Assembly: GCA_905235885.1 (NCBI GenBank)
Contig: CAJONM010000014.1
Location: forward strand, 1 to 16,194
Reading direction: 5' to 3'
Source of the DNA: an uncultured Clostridia bacterium
Lineage (GTDB): Bacteria > Bacillota > Clostridia > UBA1381
Length of the DNA: 16,194 nucleotides
Numbering within the stretch: position 1 is the stretch's first letter; the number at the start of each line of letters is the position of its first letter. The position numbers and the translations under genes are program-made. Positions 1-6,437 of this stretch are shown here, piece by piece. A model generated the notes under the pieces. It worked only from the letters and a program-made list of their open reading frames with translations, searched no databases and was not told where the DNA came from.

Positions 1-107
1 CTCAGTATAAAAGAATTTCTCAAAGTTTTTGTCTGCATCTCTGCATTTACAAGAACTCACACTGTTCATTTTTCAATGTACAAACGCCACTCCCTTTTTG
101 AAGTGAC
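1..107 (-). ncRNA. Probable rRNA operon leader (pre-16S 5' region), partial
   Basis: No open reading frame occupies this stretch, and it lies directly downstream of a very strong promoter firing leftwards. Read on the minus strand it begins near position 107 with a possible stem-loop at 86-107 (8 bp, two of them G-U pairs, 6-nt loop). Next comes an imperfect inverted repeat at 63-82, TGTACATT/AATGAACA around GAAA. From memory, the ACATTGAAAAATGAACA pattern resembles the leader and spacer segments that precede mature 16S and 23S rRNA in Clostridia. The mature 16S start (AGAGTTTGATC-like) is not in the window and would lie further left. The rRNA assignment is inference from promoter strength, leader pattern and absence of coding. 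A leader of another highly expressed stable RNA or of a gene beyond the edge is the alternative. Confidence 0.6.
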
Positions 108-113
108 TTGATT

Positions 114-142
114 ATTCTAACACACATATTGTGGTTTGTCAA
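114..142 (-). promoter_or_regulatory. Strong sigma-A promoter, probably rrn
   Basis: On the minus strand there is a perfect -35 box TTGACA (137-142), a 17-bp spacer and a -10 box TAGAAT (114-119). The base context TGT before the -10 gives an extended -10. Transcription would start near position 107 and run left out of the window. Boxes, spacing and the flanking A-tracts are seen directly. That it drives an rRNA operon is inferred from its strength and from the leader that follows. Confidence 0.87.
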
Positions 143-182
143 GAACTTTTTTCGATTTTTTTTAATTTTTTTATTCTTTTTT
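143..182 (-). promoter_or_regulatory. UP-element-like phased A-tracts upstream of the left promoter
   Basis: Four A-tracts (T-runs on the plus strand) lie at 147-152, 156-163, 166-172 and 177-182. Their centres are close to 10 bp apart, one per helical turn, and the nearest ends 5 bp from the -35 box. This arrangement is expected to bend DNA and matches AT-rich UP elements that bind the RNA polymerase alpha C-terminal domain at rRNA promoters. On the minus strand the tracts are A-runs, so they cannot serve as the U-run of a terminator for the MATE gene that ends at 191. Confidence 0.65.
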
Positions 183-190
183 CGGCGGCT

Positions 191-1573
191 TTAATCGTTG
201 CCCTTTGGAAGGGGTTTGATGACCGTCCTGTATGTATACATATAGAACGATAAGCTTGCCGAAATCGCCGCTATTTCCGCTATATCAAACGACCACCATA
301 CAAGCGTTACATCGCCTGTTGTCCTGTATGCGATGACCGCAAGTATCGCCGCGGCCGGAAGCAGCACGAGCAATTGACGGATAAGCGATATAAACATCGA
401 ATATACTCCGTAGCCCAACGCCTGAAAGCTCGATGAGAATATTATGCTCGGGCTTGCCAGAAGCATACTCAGGCAAATTATCCGCAACGCCGGAACGCCT
501 ATCTCAAGCATATTCTCCGATGCGTTAAACAGCATCAGTATCTTATCGGGTATAAGCTCTATTATGCTTACGCCGACTATCATAATGACCGCCGCATAGA
601 CTATGCTCCATCCTATCGCCTTTATCATTCTGTCGCGGTTTTTCGCGCCGTAATTGTACGCCACTATAGGTATCATACCCATATTTATTCCGAATACGGG
701 CATAAATACCATGCTGTTTATCTTGAAGAATATCCCGAATACCGCAACGGCGGTCGTTGAGAAGTATACAAGGATCTTATTAAAGCCGAATACCATTACC
801 GAGCCTATCGCCTGCATTATCATTGACGGTATTCCGACTATCAGAATAGTTCTTATTATGTTCTTATCGGGACGGAAGCCTTTGAATGTGAGCGTTATGT
901 CCGTATTCTTCGTCACATTCAGGATATATGCAGCGACCGCCGCCATGATCTCTCCAATGACCGTCGCAACAGCCGCGCCGCGCACGCCCATTGCCGGGAA
1001 ACCGAGCAGTCCGAAAATAAGGATCGGGTCAAGGATAAGATTTACGATCGCGCCGATAAGCTGTGTTATCATGCAAAGCACCGTCCGCCCCGTTGCGGTA
1101 AGAGTTCTCTCAAATATCACCTCTGCGTATACGCCGAACGAAAATATCAGCACGCATCGCAGATACTCAACGCCGTATTGCGTTATCACCGAATCGACAG
1201 AGCCTGTCTGAAGAACATAGAAAGGCTTTACGAAAAATATTCCCACGACAAGAAATATCAAGTATGTAACAGCGCACAGAAACAGCGCGTTCACGACCGA
1301 TTTATTCGCATCTTCCCGATTTCCCTCACCCAGCGAGCGCGACAGCAGCGCGTTAAGTCCGACCGCTGTACCTGAGCTTGACGCCATGAGCAGTGTCTGC
1401 ATCGGAAACGCCATTGACACCGCCGTAAGCGCGTCCTCGCTTATCCGCGCAACAAAAATACTGTCCACTATGTTATACAGCGCGATAACCATAAGTGACA
1501 GCATCATCGGCAGCGCCATCTTTATCAGTAATTTATTGACGGGCTCGACACCCATCTTTTCAGCTCCCTGCAT
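191..1573 (-). CDS. MATE family multidrug/Na+ (H+) antiporter
   Basis: Predicted inner-membrane efflux protein of 460 residues, the usual MATE length, with about twelve hydrophobic segments in two homologous halves. The N-terminus (MGVEPVNKLLIKMALPMM, then an ALYNIVDSIFVA-type first helix) is characteristic of the DinF/NorM-like MATE proteins of Clostridia. Such transporters export cationic drugs or metabolites using an ion gradient; the substrate here cannot be read from sequence. I chose the ATG at 1573 because AGGAG ends 7 nt before it. A second in-frame ATG six codons downstream also has a GGAG 8 nt upstream, so the start is slightly uncertain. The ribosome binding site begins immediately after the RNase H stop (gap 17 nt), so the gene is probably the last of the PHP-his operon. 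No terminator follows it before the leftward promoter at 114-142. Confidence 0.93.
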   Translation of the reverse strand: MQGAEKMGVEPVNKLLIKMALPMMLSLMVIALYNIVDSIFVARISEDALTAVSMAFPMQTLLMASSSGTAVGLNALLSRSLGEGNREDANKSVVNALFLCAVTYLIFLVVGIFFVKPFYVLQTGSVDSVITQYGVEYLRCVLIFSFGVYAEVIFERTLTATGRTVLCMITQLIGAIVNLILDPILIFGLLGFPAMGVRGAAVATVIGEIMAAVAAYILNVTKNTDITLTFKGFRPDKNIIRTILIVGIPSMIMQAIGSVMVFGFNKILVYFSTTAVAVFGIFFKINSMVFMPVFGINMGMIPIVAYNYGAKNRDRMIKAIGWSIVYAAVIMIVGVSIIELIPDKILMLFNASENMLEIGVPALRIICLSMLLASPSIIFSSSFQALGYGVYSMFISLIRQLLVLLPAAAILAVIAYRTTGDVTLVWWSFDIAEIAAISASLSFYMYTYRTVIKPLPKGND

Positions 1574-1590
1574 TAAAAAGCTCCTCTCCG

Positions 1591-2178
1591 TTATTGCAGC
1601 CCCAACGCCTGCTTTGCAAGCTTATCGGCAGCATCGTTATATTTATCGCCGGAATGTCCCTTTACCTTGACAAACCGTATCGCAATTTTCGTTTTCGCCA
1701 GATCGTAATACGCCTTGTAAGCGATAGTTCCGGGTTTATTTGTTTTCCATTCTCCGGTGCACCATTTTTCTATACCCGAATAGTCATAATATATCGTAAG
1801 CGCCGGTATGCCGTTTTCGATACAATAGAGCATCGCCTCCGTTGCGCCGCGTATCTCGCCGGCGACATTGTGCATCGCGGAAAGCTCGGCGTCCGAGAAT
1901 GAGTCGCTCCTTTTGATCTCTTCACCGTTATACAAGATGACCATACCGTATGAATATCTGCCCGTTGCGGCATCGTAGCTGCCGTCAACATACGCGGCGG
2001 CATCATCGCGCGGCTGCTGGGGTGCGTCACCTTGCATATACGCCCGCGCATCATCAAGCGACGCGAAGCTTTTAAACTCCGCGCCCGATACGCCCGTCAC
2101 CTGACGGCTGCATTCTTCCCATGTATCAAATATTCCCGTCATTCTGCCGCTGCGGACGGCATAATATTTCCTTGCCAT
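1591..2178 (-). CDS. rnhA: Ribonuclease HI with N-terminal RNA:DNA hybrid-binding domain
   Basis: Cytoplasmic endonuclease that cleaves the RNA strand of RNA:DNA hybrids (R-loops, primer remnants). The 195 residues comprise an N-terminal hybrid-binding (caulimovirus viroplasmin-like) domain at about 1-50, with the typical YYAVRSGR...GIFDTWEEC pattern, a short linker rich in D, P and Q, and a catalytic domain from about 60. The catalytic residues are visible: D65 (YVDGSY), E108 (AGEIRG), D132 (YYDYSGIEKW), H175 (KGHSGDKYND) and D182. The start is fixed by the conserved MARKYYAV beginning. The only nearby GGAG lies 14 nt upstream, a longer spacing than its neighbours have, so translation may be modest or coupled to the preceding deoR-type gene (gap 20 nt). 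Confidence 0.95.
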   Translation of the reverse strand: MARKYYAVRSGRMTGIFDTWEECSRQVTGVSGAEFKSFASLDDARAYMQGDAPQQPRDDAAAYVDGSYDAATGRYSYGMVILYNGEEIKRSDSFSDAELSAMHNVAGEIRGATEAMLYCIENGIPALTIYYDYSGIEKWCTGEWKTNKPGTIAYKAYYDLAKTKIAIRFVKVKGHSGDKYNDAADKLAKQALGLQ

Positions 2179-2198
2179 TTTATAACTGTTATCTCCGT

Positions 2199-2963
2199 TT
2201 ATACCGTTATAATATTCACATCATGCTTTTCCAGTGCGTCGTGCCATTCTCCGTCAAGCCGCACATCCGTTATAAATGTATGGATCCTGTCTATCGGCGC
2301 TATGACCGGCACGCCCTTCCTGCCGAGCTTGTTATGATCGCACAGGAACACGACAAAGTCCGACACATCCATCATGGCGCGCTTTATATCCGCCTCATCC
2401 TCTGATGTATCGCACAAGCCGCGTGAGATCGTCACGCCCTTGCATGAGAAAAACATCTTGTTTGCGACAAGATTTTGCCGTATCATCTTTTCGGCAAATC
2501 TCCCGACATACGATAAATTCCGCTTTGACAGTCTTCCGCCGGTCGATATGAGCTTTATATTGCTGCAATCGGCAAGCTCGTTTATGATGCTGACGGCGTT
2601 TGTTATGACGGTAAGCCCCTCTTTGTCCTTTATGCTCCTTGCAAGATACAACGACGATGTGCTGGCGTCAAGGAAAATAGTCTCGCCGTTGCGTATTATC
2701 TTAGCTGCATTGGCGGCGATATTATGCTTCGCCTCGGCGTTTACCACATCGCGCTCGTGATAGCTCAGCTCCGAGCCGGAGCCATCCGAGATCGTCGCAC
2801 CGCCGTATGTGCGGACAAGCACACCCCTTTTCTCAAGCCGAAGAAGATCGCCGCGTATAGTTTCGGGTGTTACATCAAACAGCTTTGCAAGCTCCGTTAC
2901 CATAACGCTTTTATCCCTGTTTATAAGCTCTTCTATCTTATATCTTCGTTCAACAGCAAGCAT
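2199..2963 (-). CDS. DeoR/GlpR family transcriptional regulator
   Basis: Predicted 254-residue repressor of the DeoR family, which normally controls sugar or polyol catabolic operons in response to a phosphorylated sugar. The N-terminal winged helix-turn-helix lies at about 5-58 (RRYKIEELI...VTELAKLFDVTPETIRGDLLRLEKRG), with the family signature of strict spacing before the TYGGA motif. The C-terminal DeoRC sensor domain from about 75 is of the ribose-5-phosphate isomerase-like fold, with FLDASTSSLYLAR, ITNA and STGGRLSKRNLSYVG motifs. AAGGAG lies 6 nt before the ATG. It sits between hisA (gap 24 nt) and rnhA (gap 20 nt) in the same apparent operon, where no obvious sugar-catabolic target gene is found. 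Its targets and effector are unknown. Confidence 0.92.
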   Translation of the reverse strand: MLAVERRYKIEELINRDKSVMVTELAKLFDVTPETIRGDLLRLEKRGVLVRTYGGATISDGSGSELSYHERDVVNAEAKHNIAANAAKIIRNGETIFLDASTSSLYLARSIKDKEGLTVITNAVSIINELADCSNIKLISTGGRLSKRNLSYVGRFAEKMIRQNLVANKMFFSCKGVTISRGLCDTSEDEADIKRAMMDVSDFVVFLCDHNKLGRKGVPVIAPIDRIHTFITDVRLDGEWHDALEKHDVNIITV

Positions 2964-2987
2964 AACCGTCTCCTTATCACAATAATA

Positions 2988-3704
2988 TTATCCTCTCGCC
3001 GCTTTTATTGCCTCAGCCGGATCAACATCTCCGGTATACAGCGCGCGTCCGATTATAACGCCCTCAACGCCCGTCGGGATCAGCTCGCGGATATGTCCGA
3101 TATTTCCCACGCCGCCCGACGCGATAACGGCAAGTCCCGTGTTTTCCGTCATGGCGCGCATCGCGGCGGTGTTCGGTCCCGCAAGCGTGCCGTCGGTGGC
3201 AATATCGGTATACACAACGGTACGCACGCCGATGCTTTCCATGCGTTTTGCAAAATCGACGGCGGTATAATCCGAGGTCTTTTCCCAGCCCTCGACCGCG
3301 ACCATACCGTCTTTTGCATCTATGCCTATGACTATCCTCTCGCCGTATTGACTTACGGCGGCTTTTACAAAATCAATATCCGACACCGCCTTGGTGCCGA
3401 TAATAACGCGATTTATCCCGAACGCGAGCTTTTGTTCGATGTCCGCCATTGTCCGTATTCCGCCGCCCGTCTGCACCGGCACGCTGACGCTTTTGCATAT
3501 CCTCTCTATCGCCGCGCCGTTTACGCCGCTGCCCTTTAACGCGCCGTCAAGATCGACAACATGGATAAATTCGCCGCCTGCCGCCTCCCATTTTTTCGCC
3601 ATCTCGGCAGGATCGTCGCCGTATACGGTCATTTTGTCAAATCTTCCTTTATAAAGGCGCACACATTTTCCGTCCTTTATGTCTATTGCCGGATAAATCC
3701 TCAT
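2988..3704 (-). CDS. hisA: Phosphoribosylformimino-5-aminoimidazole carboxamide ribotide isomerase HisA
   Basis: Isomerase for the fourth step of histidine biosynthesis (ProFAR to PRFAR), a cytoplasmic (beta/alpha)8 barrel. The 238 residues match the family length. The N-terminus MRIYPAIDIKDGKCVRLYKG carries catalytic Asp8. The second half carries GIDAKDG (D129) and YTDIATDGT (D167, D171), and the phosphate-binding glycines appear in QTGGGIR and ASGGVG. An in-frame TTG at 3725 is possible, but the ATG at 3704 is preceded by GGAGGT at a spacing of 4 nt and gives the canonical HisA beginning, so I use it. The gene follows hisG by 31 nt. Its usual partners hisH and hisF are absent from the window. 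Confidence 0.96.
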   Translation of the reverse strand: MRIYPAIDIKDGKCVRLYKGRFDKMTVYGDDPAEMAKKWEAAGGEFIHVVDLDGALKGSGVNGAAIERICKSVSVPVQTGGGIRTMADIEQKLAFGINRVIIGTKAVSDIDFVKAAVSQYGERIVIGIDAKDGMVAVEGWEKTSDYTAVDFAKRMESIGVRTVVYTDIATDGTLAGPNTAAMRAMTENTGLAVIASGGVGNIGHIRELIPTGVEGVIIGRALYTGDVDPAEAIKAARG

Positions 3705-3708
3705 AACG

Positions 3709-3714
3709 ACCTCC
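3709..3714 (-). promoter_or_regulatory. Ribosome binding site deciding the hisA start
   Basis: GGAGGT on the minus strand lies 4 nt before the ATG at 3704. It lies inside the longer TTG-initiated reading frame, which argues against the upstream TTG at 3725. Confidence 0.8.
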
Positions 3715-3735
3715 GTTCCTCTCAATCGGTAATAT

Positions 3736-4371
3736 TTATTGCGTTTTTTTGGTAAATTTCTTTATCAGATCGAGTATTCTGCCACGCTCCATTTTCATGC
3801 TGACCTTGTTTACGACCACCCTTGCGCTCAGAGGACACACGACCTCCAAAACATCAAGCCCGTTTTCGCGCAGCGTTTCGCCCGTTTCGACAATGTCTAC
3901 TATTACATCGGCAAGCCCGACCAGCGGCGCAAGCTCCACCGAGCCGTTAAGTTTTATTATCTCGATCGTCTGACCCTTGTCGTCCTGAAAATATCTCTTT
4001 GCGATGGCAGGATATTTTGACGCGACTTTCAGATGCGGCATACCGCTGAGCTTACCCTTCAGCTCCGGCTTACCGCAGACGCACATATTGCACGCGCCGA
4101 AGCTCAGATCGACCATTTCATATATATTGCGGCTCTCTTCAAGCAGCGTATCCTTGCCGACAATGCCTATATCCGCCGCGCCGTATTCTACATATGTCGG
4201 CACATCGGACGCCTTGACAAGTATAAATTTCATCTTGGACTTTTCATCGGTAAAAACAAGCTTTCTTGATTTTTCCTTCATCTCCGCGCAGTCCACGCCG
4301 ATTGCGGTAAATATATCCATTGCGTGCTCGGCAAGTCTGCCCTTTGCCAGAGCCACTGTTAAGTAACGCAT
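3736..4371 (-). CDS. hisG: ATP phosphoribosyltransferase, short form HisG(S)
   Basis: Catalytic subunit for the first committed step of histidine synthesis, joining ATP and PRPP to give phosphoribosyl-ATP. At 211 residues it is the short form, which lacks the C-terminal ACT-like regulatory domain of long HisG and needs HisZ for activity and feedback control. Visible motifs are LTVALAKGRL at the N-terminus, YGAADIGIVGKD at about 63-74, and the PRPP-binding signature DIVETGETLRENGL at 159-172. GGAGGG lies 5 nt before the ATG. The hisZ gene ends 24 nt upstream, consistent with stoichiometric production of the two subunits. Confidence 0.97.
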   Translation of the reverse strand: MRYLTVALAKGRLAEHAMDIFTAIGVDCAEMKEKSRKLVFTDEKSKMKFILVKASDVPTYVEYGAADIGIVGKDTLLEESRNIYEMVDLSFGACNMCVCGKPELKGKLSGMPHLKVASKYPAIAKRYFQDDKGQTIEIIKLNGSVELAPLVGLADVIVDIVETGETLRENGLDVLEVVCPLSARVVVNKVSMKMERGRILDLIKKFTKKTQ

Positions 4372-4395
4372 AAAATCCCTCCGTTTTTGTCAGGC

Positions 4396-5691
4396 TTAAA
4401 GCTTCCTGAAGCCCATATCCTGCGGCGAAAGCTCAGGTGTATCGTCACGCGCACCGCGAAAATCGTCAACGGTTGTTTCTATAATATCATCACGCTCCAG
4501 ATCGTAAATGACAAGCCCCCCGTTCGCCGAGACCTTCATAACGCATACGCTGCCGGTTTCGGACGCGTATGCGAGCGCGTCACCGATCGCGCCGCCGCCG
4601 ATATACAGCTCCGTAAGACAGCCGTTTATCCTGAGATCCGACGCCAGATCATATGCAAGACCCTCCGCGTTCCGTTCCGCGTATACAAGCGTTGACGGGA
4701 ACGCATCGACGCTGCTGCTGTAGACCTCCATGATCCTGTTTATGCCTATCGCGCAGCCGACCGCGCCCTTGGGCGTGCCGAACATACTCATAAGCTCATC
4801 GTATCTGCCGCCGGCGGCTATGGGAAAACCCACTCCGCGCGTATAGCACTTGAATATTGAGCCGGTATAATAATCTATACTCTGAAGCATACCCAGATCG
4901 AGAGATATGAACTCCTCAAGCCCGTAAAGACACAGCAGCCTGTGTATCTGCTTCAGATTTTCAAGCGCCTGTTTTGATGTGGGGTTAAGACCTTTTACAT
5001 CGGCGCGTTTAAGTACGGACTCGTCTCCGAAAAGATACGGCATATCTATTATCAGCCGCTTTATGTCCTCGTTGATGCTCAATCCGTCAACGATCTTTGT
5101 TATGCCCTGAGAGTCCTTTGAGTCTATCCTGTCGCGCAGCTTCTCGGTCATTTCACCGTCCAGACCGAGCTGTCGCACAAGCCCGTTAAAAAACGCGACC
5201 TGCCCGATCTCCATGGATATTTCCTCAATACCCAGAGCAAGCATCGCCTCGATCGTCGCGGCGATCACCTCCGCGTCCGCCATGGCGGCATAGGAGCCTA
5301 TAAGCTCTATTCCACTCTGAGTTATCTCGCGGCGGCGTACTCCCTCGGTGCTTTCTGCTCTATATACGCTCCCCGTATACATATACCGCTGCGGATTTTT
5401 TTCCTCCGCCAGCTTCGTAGCCGACATCCTTGCTATAGAGGTCGTAAAATCGGGACGAAGCGCAAGTATCCTGCCCTGCTCGTCGAAAAATTTATACAGC
5501 TTTTCCTGTGAGATCTGCCCCGTCTCCGCGCTGTAGCAGTCGTAATATTCAAATGACGGCGGCTCCGTTTCCCTGTAACCGCAGGTTGCAAAGACCGTTC
5601 GGATAACATCCTCTATCTCGCGCTTTACCGCGCATTCCTCCGGCAGCACATCGCTTACGCCATTGGGCGTATGCAGCTTCCAATCCGGCAT
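4396..5691 (-). CDS. hisZ: ATP phosphoribosyltransferase regulatory subunit HisZ
   Basis: Histidyl-tRNA-synthetase paralogue that assembles with short HisG and confers activity and histidine feedback. The 431 residues show class II synthetase-like landmarks: TPNGVSDVLPEE at the N-terminus, a motif 2-like segment (MYTGSVYRAES) around 100, and SIDYYTGSIFKCYTRG followed by AAGGRYDELM in the second half. It is assigned to HisZ rather than HisS because it lies directly before short hisG and because the region after about 320 looks divergent from the usual tRNA-binding domain. GGAGGT lies 7 nt before the ATG. The PHP-domain gene ends 24 nt upstream. Confidence 0.93.
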   Translation of the reverse strand: MPDWKLHTPNGVSDVLPEECAVKREIEDVIRTVFATCGYRETEPPSFEYYDCYSAETGQISQEKLYKFFDEQGRILALRPDFTTSIARMSATKLAEEKNPQRYMYTGSVYRAESTEGVRRREITQSGIELIGSYAAMADAEVIAATIEAMLALGIEEISMEIGQVAFFNGLVRQLGLDGEMTEKLRDRIDSKDSQGITKIVDGLSINEDIKRLIIDMPYLFGDESVLKRADVKGLNPTSKQALENLKQIHRLLCLYGLEEFISLDLGMLQSIDYYTGSIFKCYTRGVGFPIAAGGRYDELMSMFGTPKGAVGCAIGINRIMEVYSSSVDAFPSTLVYAERNAEGLAYDLASDLRINGCLTELYIGGGAIGDALAYASETGSVCVMKVSANGGLVIYDLERDDIIETTVDDFRGARDDTPELSPQDMGFRKL

Positions 5692-5715
5692 ATCAACACC
5701 TCCAAATCGTGTTTA

Positions 5716-6363
5716 CTATATTACAAACGGCTTTTTAAAGCCCTCCTCGTCAAGCAATTGGTTGGCACGGAGTATCTGTTTTTTTCTGAACTCATATATC
5801 GCGTGCGTATCCGAACCGACGCTTACCCCGACGCCGGCATCAAGGAGTGCGCGCCGTTTACGGCTGTTGGTTAGAAAATCGTAGTAGCAGTCATAATTGC
5901 CGGATGTGTTCAGCTCCCAGAACAGATCCTCGCGTCTGAGCACAGCCGGCATATCGATGCCGTACCTCTCGCCCATTTTAAATATATCGCAATGCGCCAG
6001 TCCGGCAGGACAGCCAAACCGCCGCCGCCACGGCACAAACTCGAAAAAGTCCATTGCCCGAAAATCGTCCAGGCTCTCGAACAGAATATAATCAAGCTCC
6101 GATATATCATATGTCATAAGATCCGCCGGTGCCGGGCGCGTGCCTATTTCAAGCCCTGCCAAGACCTTTATGCGGTCGTTGTATTTTGCCTTGCATTCAT
6201 TGAGCTTGCGGATATATGCGCCTATGCTCCGCCCTATGGAAAACTGATGATCGGTTATCCCTATGGCGTCAATTCCGCAGTCTATGGCATTTTCTATGAT
6301 CTCTTCGGGCGTATTTGAGCCGTCATAGCTGAATGTAGTATGGTTATGAAGATCCATTATCAC
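5716..6363 (-). CDS. PHP-domain metal-dependent phosphoesterase
   Basis: Small PHP (polymerase and histidinol phosphatase) superfamily protein of 215 residues, a predicted cytoplasmic metallo-phosphoesterase. Candidate metal ligands are the HxH pair H6/H8 (DLHNHT), D14, D38/H39 (ITDH), E72 (GLEIG), H124 (LAHCD) and D185/H187 (GSDTHA). Where related proteins usually have a GSVH-type histidine after the DY(I/V) strand, this one reads DYILFESLDD (91-100), so one ligand may be lost or replaced. As first gene before hisZ-hisG-hisA it could be the histidinol-phosphate phosphatase, but it is shorter than typical HisK (about 270), so this is only a suggestion. I use the GTG at 6363, which has GAGGGGG about 9 nt upstream. 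The in-frame ATG at 6357 is less well placed. It is the first gene after the promoter at 6401-6429. Confidence 0.88.
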   Translation of the reverse strand: MIMDLHNHTTFSYDGSNTPEEIIENAIDCGIDAIGITDHQFSIGRSIGAYIRKLNECKAKYNDRIKVLAGLEIGTRPAPADLMTYDISELDYILFESLDDFRAMDFFEFVPWRRRFGCPAGLAHCDIFKMGERYGIDMPAVLRREDLFWELNTSGNYDCYYDFLTNSRKRRALLDAGVGVSVGSDTHAIYEFRKKQILRANQLLDEEGFKKPFVI

Positions 6364-6400
6364 GGCGCATTACCCCCTCAGTCAATAAAATTTTTACCAT

Positions 6401-6429
6401 AGTATACCACACAAATCCATATATTGCAA
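6401..6429 (-). promoter_or_regulatory. Sigma-A promoter of the PHP-his operon
   Basis: On the minus strand: -35 TTGCAA (6424-6429), a 17-bp spacer, and -10 TATACT (6401-6406) with a TGG extended -10. Transcription would start near 6394, giving a 5' untranslated region of about 30 nt, too short for a T-box or other riboswitch. The -35 box begins only 8 bp beyond the stop codon of the GH13 gene, and no terminator hairpin separates them. Confidence 0.85.
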
Positions 6430-6437
6430 GTCTTAAA

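Noticed and set aside
654..1211. 185-codon plus-strand frame opposite the MATE gene
   Set aside because: Mirror of a confidently identified membrane protein, with no credible protein family.
2724..3539. 271-codon open frame on the plus strand opposite the DeoR and hisA genes
   Set aside because: It is the complement of two well-supported genes, has no recognisable domain, and runs across their boundary. Antisense open frames are common here because of codon bias.
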